From: Hyphomicrobiales bacterium
Lineage (GTDB): Bacteria; Pseudomonadota; Alphaproteobacteria; Rhizobiales; Rhizobiaceae
NCBI GenBank assembly: GCA_900473795.1
Contig: UCMT01000029.1
Location: 31,019 to 95,018 of the forward strand
Direction of reading: 5' to 3'
DNA: 64,000 nt
Program-made: the position numbers and the translations under genes
Part shown: piece by piece, positions 25,040-33,489 of the stretch
How positions within the stretch are numbered: the stretch's first letter is position 1
Layout: every line of letters begins with the position of its first letter
Notes under the pieces: model-generated
Told to the model about the DNA's origin: nothing
The model's input: only the letters and a program-made list of their open reading frames with translations
The model's database searches: none

Positions 25040-27043
25040 TCAGGTCCGTTCTGCGAGCAGCTTGGAGCGCGCGTCCTCCGTCGCCGCGACGGTCGCGGCA
25101 GGGATGAAGAAATCACGCTGATAGTTGAAGGTATGGCCGATCGAGACGGCAACGATGGCGATGAAGGACAGGGCGGCCAGCCACCAGATGTACCAGATCA
25201 GTGCAAAGGCGAGCACGACGCTGATTCCCGCCAGGATGACGCCTGTGCCCGTGTTTCTCGGCATGTGGATCGGCTTGAAACCGGCGAGCGGGCGCTCGTA
25301 GCCACGGCTCTTCATGTCGTACCAGCTGTCGTGATCGTGCACGACCGGCGTAAAAGCGAAGTTGTATTCCGGCGGCGGCGAGGAGGTCGACCATTCCAGC
25401 GTGCGGCCGTCCCAGGCATCACCACTCGTCTCGCGCAGCTGATCGCGCCTCAGGTAACTGACGATGATCTGGATGACAAAGGAGGCGATGCCGAGCGCGA
25501 TCAGGACGGCTCCGAACGCAGCGATGACGAACCAAATCTGCAGCGAAGGGTCTTCAAACTGGCTGACACGCCGGGTGACGCCCATCAGGCCGAGCACATA
25601 GAGCGGCATGAAGGCGAAGAAGAAGCCGATCTGCCAGAACCAGAAGCTCATCCTGCCCCAGAACGGGTCAAGCTTGTAGCCGAAGGCCTTGGGCCACCAG
25701 TAGACGAGGCCGGCCATCAGCCCGAACACCACGCCGCCGATGATGACGTTGTGGAAGTGGGCGATGAGGAAGAGCGAATTGTGCAGGACGAAGTCGGCCG
25801 GCGGAATAGCCAGCATGACGCCGGTCATGCCACCGATGACGAAGGTGACCATGAAGCCGATGGTCCACAGCATTGGCACTTCGTAGCGGATGCGTCCGCG
25901 ATACATGGTGAAGAGCCAGTTGAACATCTTCGCGCCCGTCGGGATGGAGATGATCATCGTCGTGATGCCGAAGAAGGCGTTGACCGAGGCGCCCGAACCC
26001 ATCGTGAAGAAGTGGTGCAGCCAGACGATATAGGACAGGATCATGATCACGCAGGTTGCGTAGACCATCGAGGCGTAGCCGAAAAGACGCTTGCCGCAGA
26101 AGGTCGCCACGACCTCGGAGAAGATACCGAAGGCCGGCAGGACGAGGATGTAGACTTCCGGGTGGCCCCATATCCAGATGAGGTTGATATACATCATCGG
26201 ATTGCCACCAAGGTCGTTGGTGAAGAAATTTGTCCCCACATAGCGGTCGAGCGACAAAAGCGCGAGCGTGGCGGTCAGGATCGGAAACGTTGCAACGATC
26301 AGGATGTTGGTGCAAAGCGACGTCCAGGTGAAGACCGGCATCTTCATGAAAGTCATGCCGGGCGCCCGCATCTTGACGATCGTGGCGATCAGGTTGATGC
26401 CGGAAAGCGTTGTGCCGACACCGGCCACCTGCAGGCCCCATATGTAATAGTCGACGCCGACGCCGGGACTGTAGTCTGCACCCGAAAGCGGCGGATAGGC
26501 GAGCCAGCCGGTGCGCGCGAATTCACCCACGAAGAGCGACAGCATGATGATGACAGCGCCGGCCGTCGTCATCCAGAAGGAAAAATTGTTGAGGAAGGGG
26601 AAGGAAACGTCGCGGGCACCGATCTGCAGCGGCACAACGTAATTCATGAGACCGGTCACGAAGGGCATGGCCATGAAGAAGATCATGATCACGCCATGGG
26701 CCGTGAAGATCTGGTCGTAGTGATGGGGGTTGAGGTACCCCTCGTTACCGTTGAAGGCGATCGCCTGCTGGATACGCATCATGATCGCATCGGCAAAGCC
26801 GCGCATCAGCATGACCAACGCCAGTATCACATACATGATACCGATCTTCTTGTGGTCGACGCTGGTGAACCACTCGCTCCAGAGATAACCCCAGAGCTTG
26901 AATTTGGTGACCAAGGCGAGCATCGCGATGCCGCCCAGCGCAACGACCGCAAAAGTCGCGACGAGAATGGGCTCGTGGTAGGGGATCGCTTCCCAGGACA
27001 GCCGCCCGAAGATGAACTGAGTCAAACTGGTTTCACCGAACAT
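25040..27043 (-). CDS. cyoB: Cytochrome o ubiquinol oxidase subunit I
   Basis: 667 residues of heme-copper oxidase subunit I with about 15 membrane helices. Characteristic segments are [17 protein letters not shown] (low-spin heme His), [15 protein letters not shown] (CuB His and cross-linked Tyr), HHFFTMG and HFHNVIIGG (high-spin heme). The protein matches E. coli CyoB along its length, including [10 protein letters not shown] near the C-terminus. It oxidises ubiquinol and reduces oxygen to water with proton pumping. The ATG at 27043 (MFGETSL) corresponds to the E. coli start; an earlier ATG at 27109 would add 22 residues. Confidence 0.96.
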   Translation of the reverse strand: MFGETSLTQFIFGRLSWEAIPYHEPILVATFAVVALGGIAMLALVTKFKLWGYLWSEWFTSVDHKKIGIMYVILALVMLMRGFADAIMMRIQQAIAFNGNEGYLNPHHYDQIFTAHGVIMIFFMAMPFVTGLMNYVVPLQIGARDVSFPFLNNFSFWMTTAGAVIIMLSLFVGEFARTGWLAYPPLSGADYSPGVGVDYYIWGLQVAGVGTTLSGINLIATIVKMRAPGMTFMKMPVFTWTSLCTNILIVATFPILTATLALLSLDRYVGTNFFTNDLGGNPMMYINLIWIWGHPEVYILVLPAFGIFSEVVATFCGKRLFGYASMVYATCVIMILSYIVWLHHFFTMGSGASVNAFFGITTMIISIPTGAKMFNWLFTMYRGRIRYEVPMLWTIGFMVTFVIGGMTGVMLAIPPADFVLHNSLFLIAHFHNVIIGGVVFGLMAGLVYWWPKAFGYKLDPFWGRMSFWFWQIGFFFAFMPLYVLGLMGVTRRVSQFEDPSLQIWFVIAAFGAVLIALGIASFVIQIIVSYLRRDQLRETSGDAWDGRTLEWSTSSPPPEYNFAFTPVVHDHDSWYDMKSRGYERPLAGFKPIHMPRNTGTGVILAGISVVLAFALIWYIWWLAALSFIAIVAVSIGHTFNYQRDFFIPAATVAATEDARSKLLAERT

Positions 27044-27142
27044 TGTGTTGTCCACATCTCTCGATATACGGGCCCAAGGGCTTTTGAAGGCCTTGCGCGT
27101 CCGCAGCACCGGATCCTCCAGTGCCGCCGAGCACGCGGTGTC

Positions 27143-28267
27143 CTAGTGCATCTTGTGCATGTCGTGGTTCATCGTTTCCGGCTCGTCCTGCCGGTCCTCG
27201 ATCCCCTCGGCCGGCTCTTCGCTGCGCGACGGGTTGCCGGTTTCCGGGAAGGTGGCCCCGGGCGCGGCCTCGCCGGCATTGCTGCCGCCGTCGGCATGGC
27301 GGTTGTCATGCTCCAGCTTGGCCCGGTTTTCATGGCTGTCGGCGCCCGCGCCGCCCATCATGTCGATATGCATCATGTCCTTCATGCACATCTGTCCGGC
27401 CCGCACGCACATGTTGAGCACGGCGTCATAAAGCCCGTTCTCGACGGAGGCATAGTAGCGGACTGGCTCCTTGATGCTCGGCTTCTCAAGTTTCAGGTAG
27501 GTGTCGCGATTGAGCATCGTACCGCTCTGCTTCACCCGGGCGACCCATTCATCAAAGCCCGCCTGATCCTGCCCGTGGAACTTGAAACGCATATGGGAGA
27601 AGCCGTCGCCGCTATAGTTCGACGACAGGCCCTCATATTCCCCCGGCTTGTTGATCACCGCATGCAGCCTGGTCTGCATTCCGGGCATGGCGTAGATCAT
27701 GCCGGCCATTGCGGGCACGTAGAAGGAATTCATCACCGAGGAGGCAGTGATCTTGAAGTTGATCGGCACGTCGACCGGAGCCGCCAGCTCGTTGACCGTC
27801 GCAATCCCGTAGTCGGGATAGAAGAACAGCCATTTCCAGTCGAGCGCCACGACCTCGACGTTCAGCGGCTTTACGTCGGTGGCGACGGGCCGCGCGGCGT
27901 CGATCCGGTCGAGCGGCCGGTAGGGATCGAGCTTGTGGGTACTGACCCATGTGACGGCGCCGAGCGCAATGATGATCGCAAGCGGCGCGGACCAGATGAC
28001 CACCTCGAGCCCGGTGGAATGATGCCATTCCGGATCGTATTTGGCGGCCTTGTTGGACTGGCGATAGTGCCAGGCGAAATAAAGCGTCAGGCAGATGACG
28101 GGTACGATGATGATCAGCATCAGGATCGTCGAAATGACAATCAGGTCCCTTTGCTGCGCGGCGATATCCCCTGAGGGCGACATGACGACCATGTTGCATC
28201 CGGTGAGGGCCGGCAGCATGAGCATAAGCATCATCGATAGTCGGGCGAAACTGAATTGCGTCGGCAT
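27143..28267 (-). CDS. cyoA: Cytochrome o ubiquinol oxidase subunit II
   Basis: 374 residues. A lipoprotein signal ends in LTGC (Cys24). Two membrane helices follow, then the cupredoxin domain (DWKWLFFYPDYGIATVNELA, SSVMNSFYVPAMAGMIYAMPGM) without CuA ligands, as expected for a quinol oxidase. The C-terminal tail is long, hydrophilic and Met/His-rich (NHDMHKMH), longer than in E. coli. It is the first gene of the operon cyoABCD-surf1. The start was set to the ATG at 28267, which gives a proper signal peptide; the ribosome site is weak. Confidence 0.95.
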   Translation of the reverse strand: MPTQFSFARLSMMLMLMLPALTGCNMVVMSPSGDIAAQQRDLIVISTILMLIIIVPVICLTLYFAWHYRQSNKAAKYDPEWHHSTGLEVVIWSAPLAIIIALGAVTWVSTHKLDPYRPLDRIDAARPVATDVKPLNVEVVALDWKWLFFYPDYGIATVNELAAPVDVPINFKITASSVMNSFYVPAMAGMIYAMPGMQTRLHAVINKPGEYEGLSSNYSGDGFSHMRFKFHGQDQAGFDEWVARVKQSGTMLNRDTYLKLEKPSIKEPVRYYASVENGLYDAVLNMCVRAGQMCMKDMMHIDMMGGAGADSHENRAKLEHDNRHADGGSNAGEAAPGATFPETGNPSRSEEPAEGIEDRQDEPETMNHDMHKMH

Positions 28268-28573
28268 TTCGGGCTCAACTTGCGTTCTGTTCAGGTGGCA
28301 ATAACCAGGCGCGGTCACGCTTGGGAATGAGGTGCTTCGTCGCAGCGCAGCATTCTGTCGCAGTGCGGTAGCGATTTTCGGCTATCCGTCGCCACAGATT
28401 TGTACTAGCGCATTAGGCCTTATCGGTCTCCCGCTATCCTTCCGCTGGCGCAGGCCGATGGGTGTCGGCGTCTGCAGCCTCGCGCGAAGTTCGAACGTTT
28501 CGCGTAATTCTTGATATTGGACGTCGATTAGTCAACACTCGAAGAACATGGCGCACATCGCTCGGAGAAGTTC
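28268..28573. other. Divergent promoter region between cyoA and MFS gene
   Basis: 306 bp holding the two back-to-back promoters. I see no clear FNR box or other long dyad; short AT-rich patches near 28515-28545 could be -10 regions for the rightward gene. Confidence 0.4.
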
Positions 28574-29899
28574 ATGAGTTCGGCCGTCAACCCCACATCC
28601 ACTGGTCTTGAACGGGATGCCCGTCGCATCCATGACGACAACAAGCCATTGTCGCCGGGCAGCATCGCCATCGGCGTGGTCATCGGACGGACGTCGGAGT
28701 TCTTCGACTTCTTCGTCTACGGCCTTGGCTCCATTCTCGTCTTCCCGAAGCTGATCTTCTCGTTCGCGCCCAATCCCGTGGCCGCGACGCTGATGTCCTT
28801 CGCACTGTTTCCGCTTGCGTTTCTCGCGCGCCCGGTCGGCTCCTTCGTCTTCATGTGGATCGACCGCAACTACGGACGCGGGACCAAGCTGACGGTCGCG
28901 CTGGTGATCCTCGGCGGCTCGACGGCATCAATCGCGTTCCTGCCGGGCTACGCGACGATCGGATACTGGGCCGTGGCGCTTCTGGCGCTCTTCCGGTTGG
29001 GACAGGGTTTTGCGCTTGGCGGCGCATGGGACGGCCTGGCATCCCTGCTGAATCTCAGCGCACCGCCAAATCATCGCGGCTGGTATGCGATGATCCCCCA
29101 GCTCGGCGCGCCCATCGGCTTTGCGCTGGCGAGCATTCTCTTTGGCTACTTCGTCAATAGTCTTTCCGAGGCCGATTTCCTCGAGTGGGGCTGGCGCTAT
29201 CCCTTCTTCGTCGCTTTCGCGATCAATGTGGTGGCGCTTTTCGCTCGCCTGCGCATCGTCGCCAGCAAGGAATTCGGCGCGGCCATGGATGCCCAGGAGT
29301 TGCAGGCCCGACCTATCTTCGAGATGCTGAGCAAGCACAGCCTCGATGTCGTGCTTGGCGCCTTCGTACCCCTGGCGAGCTTCGCGATGTTTCACCTCGT
29401 CACTATTTTCCCCTTGAGCTGGATCATCCTCAATGGCGGGCAGTCGGCAGCCGAGTTCCTCTGGGTCCAGGTTGCCGGTGCGGCCGTCGGCGCCATGAGC
29501 ATCGTGCTCTCCGGCGTGATCGCCGACAGGATCGGCCGTCGCAGGCAGCTGATGCTCGGCGCGATCCTAATCGCGATCTTCAGCTTCTCGGCACCGTTCC
29601 TCCTCGATGCCGGCGGCAAGGGGCAGGACGCCTATATCCTGATCGGCTTTGCCATTCTCGGCCTCACCTTCGGCCAATCGTCCGGCGCCGTATCGTCGCG
29701 CTTCACGCAATACTACCGCTATACCGGTGCAGCGCTCACCTCGGACCTCGCCTGGCTCCTGGGCGCAGGTTTTGCGCCCCTGGTCGCGCTCGGCCTTGCT
29801 ACCAGCTTCGGAATCGTCTTCATCGGCGGCTACCTGATTTCCGGCGCCATCTGCACATTGGCGGCCCTGAGCCTCACCCGGGCGCTCGACCAGTACTAG
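28574..29899 (+). CDS. MFS transporter, metabolite:H+ symporter-like
   Basis: 441 residues with about 12 membrane helices. GRTSEFFDFFVYGLGSILVFPKLIF at the first helix and GSTASIAFLPGYATIGYWA in the next loop region are typical of the MHS branch (shikimate, proline-betaine and dicarboxylate symporters). The loop RPVGSFVFMWIDRNYGRG corresponds to the conserved loop 2-3. GGAGAAGTTC precedes the ATG. It is divergent from cyoA, an arrangement common in Rhizobiaceae, but a functional link to respiration is not evident. A short hairpin follows at 29912. Confidence 0.88.
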   Translation: MSSAVNPTSTGLERDARRIHDDNKPLSPGSIAIGVVIGRTSEFFDFFVYGLGSILVFPKLIFSFAPNPVAATLMSFALFPLAFLARPVGSFVFMWIDRNYGRGTKLTVALVILGGSTASIAFLPGYATIGYWAVALLALFRLGQGFALGGAWDGLASLLNLSAPPNHRGWYAMIPQLGAPIGFALASILFGYFVNSLSEADFLEWGWRYPFFVAFAINVVALFARLRIVASKEFGAAMDAQELQARPIFEMLSKHSLDVVLGAFVPLASFAMFHLVTIFPLSWIILNGGQSAAEFLWVQVAGAAVGAMSIVLSGVIADRIGRRRQLMLGAILIAIFSFSAPFLLDAGGKGQDAYILIGFAILGLTFGQSSGAVSSRFTQYYRYTGAALTSDLAWLLGAGFAPLVALGLATSFGIVFIGGYLISGAICTLAALSLTRALDQY

Positions 29900-30215
29900 G
29901 GCGCTGTCAGGTGCCACGATCGGGTCGTGGCAGAAAAAGACTGAAGGTTGCGCGCCGATTGACCACGTGCCGGGATCTGCGCCCCTCGCTTTCGATAGGG
30001 TTATCGGAGGCGCAGGCGACGGCGGCGCAACACCTCTCACTCGCGATTTGCCGCATCGCCGTCGCGATGCAGAAACAAGTGCCGGCTCTCCTGGGTGACT
30101 GCTGAACTTCAGGTCATGCAGCGATTGAATTTGCCAGCGCCGGCTGAAACGCCTCGATAACGACGGCGCGCCAGCCAGCAACCACAGCGCACGGGAAGAA
30201 CTCAGCCCGATCGAA
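29900..30215. other. Intergenic stretch with a short hairpin
   Basis: An 8-bp stem TGCCACGA / TCGTGGCA around TCGGG lies at 29912-29932, just after the MFS stop, with no U-run. The rest of the 316 bp shows no gene or repeat. Confidence 0.45.
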
Positions 30216-32219
30216 TCAGCCTTCCAGCCAGCGCACCTCTTCCGGAGTAAGCGTGATCTCAATCGCTTTGAGGCTATCTTCCAGTTCAGCCACGGTTCGC
30301 GGACCGATGAGCGGAATGATCGGGAACGGTTGCGCAATGACATAGGCAAGCGCGATGTGGATCGGGCTGCAGCCATGCTTCCTGGCGAGTTCGATTGCGC
30401 GGTCGCGGCGTTCGAAATTACGGTCGGAATACCAGACCCGCACGATTTCCTCGTCGTCACGCTTGTCGCGCCCTGCCCTGTCGGTGAAAAAGCCTCTCCC
30501 TTGGCTCGACCAGGCGAAGTTGGGAATTTGCCGCTCCTTCAGCCAGACTTTCCAGCCGTCGTCTGACGCTGCGACACAGCCGGACCAGATGGGATCGAGC
30601 ATCTGCGCCAGCGAGAAATTGTTGGACAGAGCCGCCGGAGCCGCCTTGCCGTTTTTCTCGGCAAAGACGGTGGCCTCGTCCATGCGTTCGCGCGTCCAGT
30701 TGGATCCGCCGAAAATACCCCGGATGCGCCCGCGCCGGACCTCGGCGTCCATGGCATCGACGAATTCACCGACCGGGATGTCCGGATTATCGCGATGCAT
30801 GAAGTAGACATCAACATAATCCGTCTTCAGCCGCTCCAGCGACTGATCCAGTTGTCTGGCAATCACGTCCGGATAGCAGAGCGGCGAATGGGCGCCCTTG
30901 CCGATCAGGACGATGTCCTCGCGGTTGACCCCGCGGCTCGTAAACCAGTCGCCGAAAATGCTTTCAGTCTTGCCGGCACCGTAGACGAATGCGGTGTCGA
31001 ACAGATTTCCACCCGCCTCGTAGAAGGCATCGAGTGTCAGCGAGGCAGAGGCAAAACTCGGGAAGAACTCAAAGCCGAGCGCAACTGTGGAGGTCGGCTT
31101 TGTCAAGCCGGGGATCTGACGTTTGGGCACGTTTGTACCGGCAACGACTGCAGCGCCCGCTACGTTGACGGTCCGCCTGGCGGCCGTCTCCACCCCGTAC
31201 TCGAGACCAACGGATGCGCGCCACCGATCGAGCACGCGCAGATTGGCCCGCGTATCTTCGGCGCTCATGCCGGGGAAGGTGAACTCGGTGCGGCCAGCAC
31301 GGATCGCCTCGCCCACCGCATCGACCTCGAACGAGTAGAGGTAGCGCTTCTCCTCGACTTCGATTGATTGCTGTCCATCGCCCCTGATGATTTCGATGCG
31401 GCCCACCCCACCCTGCTTGCCGGAGGCGAACCAGAAGTCCTTTACCTCGATGCGGCCCTGCGAGCCGATGATGCGCAGCACGTTGTCCTGCTGCGCCATG
31501 ATCGAGCAGGACACCTCCGCGACGATATCGTTGGGGAACTTGAGGACGGCCGATGCCCATTCGTCGACGCCGGACGGCCCCAGACGGGCAGCGCCGGATA
31601 CCGTCAGCGGTTCGAGGAAAAGCTTGTTCTCGGCAGCACCGGCGAGCATGCATACCATCGAGACCGGGTAGCCGCCGACATCGAGAATGCCGCCGCCGGC
31701 CAGATCATTGGCAAAGAGACGGTGCTCGGGGCTATAACCGCCCATGTCGAAGCCGAAACTCGAGCGGATAATCCGCACGTCGCCGATCGTCCCGTCCCGC
31801 ACCAGTTCGACGAGGCGGGCCGTTTGCGGATGGAACCTGTACATATAGGCTTCGCCGGCGAACACGCCGACCTTTGTCGCCTCGTGGAAGATCGATTGTG
31901 CATCGAACGCTGAAAGCGCCATCGGTTTTTCGACCAGCACATGCTTGCCGGCCCGTACCGCCTTGATCGCCCATTCGGCATGGCTGGTGTGCGGCGTGGC
32001 GATGTAAACCGCGTCGATCCCCGGATCTGCGAGAAGCGCGTCGTATCCCTTGACGATGCTCGCCCCCGGGAAACCCTCACCGAGGCCGGATTTGTCCGGA
32101 TTGCGCGTGGCGATGGCCACCAGGCGGCCCGTCGCGGAATGGGCAACCCCTTCTGCAAATGTCCGGGCGATGGTGCCGGGGCCGATGATGCCCCATCGGA
32201 TCGGTTGTTCTGAGCTCAT
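30216..32219 (-). CDS. Fusion: Gfo/Idh/MocA dehydrogenase + aldo/keto reductase
   Basis: 667 residues. Residues 1-340 are a Gfo/Idh/MocA oxidoreductase: WGIIGPGTIARTFAEGV cofactor loop, IATPHTSHAEWA, VEKPMALS (EKP motif) and GGGILDVGGYPVSM. From about residue 375 an aldo/keto reductase follows: NLFDTAFVYGAGKTE (Asp and Tyr of the tetrad), IGKGAHSP (Lys) and VYFMHRDNPDIPVGEF (His), ending in GPRTVAELEDSLKAI. A single polypeptide would couple two NAD(P)-linked sugar redox steps. AAAAGGATACATC precedes the ATG. It is divergent from the MelR-like regulator. I see no stop or frameshift at the junction, so the fusion looks genuine. Confidence 0.9.
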   Translation of the reverse strand: MSSEQPIRWGIIGPGTIARTFAEGVAHSATGRLVAIATRNPDKSGLGEGFPGASIVKGYDALLADPGIDAVYIATPHTSHAEWAIKAVRAGKHVLVEKPMALSAFDAQSIFHEATKVGVFAGEAYMYRFHPQTARLVELVRDGTIGDVRIIRSSFGFDMGGYSPEHRLFANDLAGGGILDVGGYPVSMVCMLAGAAENKLFLEPLTVSGAARLGPSGVDEWASAVLKFPNDIVAEVSCSIMAQQDNVLRIIGSQGRIEVKDFWFASGKQGGVGRIEIIRGDGQQSIEVEEKRYLYSFEVDAVGEAIRAGRTEFTFPGMSAEDTRANLRVLDRWRASVGLEYGVETAARRTVNVAGAAVVAGTNVPKRQIPGLTKPTSTVALGFEFFPSFASASLTLDAFYEAGGNLFDTAFVYGAGKTESIFGDWFTSRGVNREDIVLIGKGAHSPLCYPDVIARQLDQSLERLKTDYVDVYFMHRDNPDIPVGEFVDAMDAEVRRGRIRGIFGGSNWTRERMDEATVFAEKNGKAAPAALSNNFSLAQMLDPIWSGCVAASDDGWKVWLKERQIPNFAWSSQGRGFFTDRAGRDKRDDEEIVRVWYSDRNFERRDRAIELARKHGCSPIHIALAYVIAQPFPIIPLIGPRTVAELEDSLKAIEITLTPEEVRWLEG

Positions 32220-32619
32220 GATGTATCCTTTTCATTCATTCCAGAAAGAGGGGGTGATCAGCGCAGCCGCTTGCCTTCGGCATAGATTGGGAAGCAGCGT
32301 CTGCCGGGGACGGCTACGGGCGCGGTTCCCGCCTCCGTTGGTCAACAGGTCGCCGGAAACGGTGGCAGAGGCAAAGACCGAGGCTTCCACGCAGACGGTG
32401 AGGTCGGCTTCACCTGCGACACTGCCGGCCGGAAGGTCATCTGCGGCGACGTGACCGGGTTGACGTGGCAGCCCTGGAGATCGGGACGGGCCACAAAATA
32501 CTTGAAGCACATTGAAAACCTCCCATTTTCAATTGTAGTCCGTCAGCGAACATGGGCACGTTATCACCGGGCGAAAATCTGTCTCGTACAAAGGGAATGT
32601 GGATTTGGCGGAAAGTAAG
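32220..32619. other. Divergent regulatory region with a possible gene remnant
   Basis: About 400 bp between the fusion gene and the MelR-like gene. On the minus strand an ATG at 32512 behind GGGAGG starts MCFKYFVARPDLQGCHVN. After a presumed shift the neighbouring frame gives DLPAGSVAGEADLTVCVEA and FASATVSGDLLTNGG, which reads like real protein. I do not recognise the family, and no continuous frame exists, so it may be a decayed gene that once preceded the fusion gene. Confidence 0.35.
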
Positions 32620-33489
32620 ATGGTCGAAGGAGCGATCTGCCAGCCGGGGACCACCAGCATCGAGGGCATGCCGACCCGGCTGCATTTCTTCCACGCCCAT
32701 CCCGCGATCATGCTGCGCGCGCATTGGCATGCGCAGGTCGAAGTCAACTACATGATGCGAGGCTCGGTGCATTACCGCATGGCCGGCCATGATCTCAGGC
32801 TGGGCGCCGGTCAGATATGTTTGTTCTGGGGCGGGCAGCCGCACAGGATGGTCGAATCCTCCGACGATTCCCTTTATGCCGGCGCTCATCTGCCGCTGGT
32901 GCATTTCTTCCGCATGCGGCTGCCGCCGACCATCTCGGCGATGCTCATGGGCGGCGCGACGATGCTGACATCCGAGACGGATTGTGCCGACGACCGGAAC
33001 TTTCCGCGCTGGCGGAGCTGGGCCAGTTCCGGAGACGACACGAAGGCCAAGCATGCCGTGGAAGAACTGCTGCTGCGCGTTGAACGAATGTTCATGGAGC
33101 CTTACACGATCGTTTCGTCCGCCAAGGAATGCAAGGCCGAGAACGCCTCGGCGGCGCCGTCGCTCGGCGTCGAGCGCATGTGCGATTTCATCGCTGACAA
33201 TTTTCTCGAGGAGATCGATACGGTCGATATCGCGGCAGCGGCGGGATTGCATCCAAAATACGCCATGAACCTGTTTCGCAAGTCGACGGGTATGACGCTA
33301 ATCAAGTACTTGACGCTGCTGCGTCTTTCCCGGGCGCAAGCCATGCTGATGAACTGCAATGACAGCATCCTGCAGGTGGCGTTGGATAGCGGGTTCGGTT
33401 CGGTGAGTGCCTTCAACAAGGCCTTTCGGCAGATCGCTGGCATGCCGCCTTCGGATTTCCGTCGCGATGTTCGCGCCGCGGCCAGGTGA
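32620..33489 (+). CDS. AraC family transcriptional regulator, MelR-like
   Basis: 289 residues. The N-terminal cupin-like domain carries AHWHAQVEVNYMMRGSVHY and GQICLFWGGQPHRM, matching MelR's SHWHGQVEVN and HITLFW. The C-terminal double helix-turn-helix runs from DTVDIAAAAGLHPKYAMNLFRKSTG to SILQVALDSGFGSVSAFNKAFRQIAGMPPSDFRR. MelR senses melibiose, so a sugar or glycoside is the likely ligand here. The ATG at 32620 has GGAAAG upstream; a GTG at 32599 is possible. It is divergent from the oxidoreductase fusion, its probable target. Confidence 0.88.
   Translation: MVEGAICQPGTTSIEGMPTRLHFFHAHPAIMLRAHWHAQVEVNYMMRGSVHYRMAGHDLRLGAGQICLFWGGQPHRMVESSDDSLYAGAHLPLVHFFRMRLPPTISAMLMGGATMLTSETDCADDRNFPRWRSWASSGDDTKAKHAVEELLLRVERMFMEPYTIVSSAKECKAENASAAPSLGVERMCDFIADNFLEEIDTVDIAAAAGLHPKYAMNLFRKSTGMTLIKYLTLLRLSRAQAMLMNCNDSILQVALDSGFGSVSAFNKAFRQIAGMPPSDFRRDVRAAAR

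Noticed and set aside
25016..28174. 1052-residue open frame on the plus strand across the cyo genes
   Set aside because: It is the complement of cyoB and cyoA; composition is rich in His, Asp and Arg without domains, as expected for an antisense frame in GC-rich DNA.
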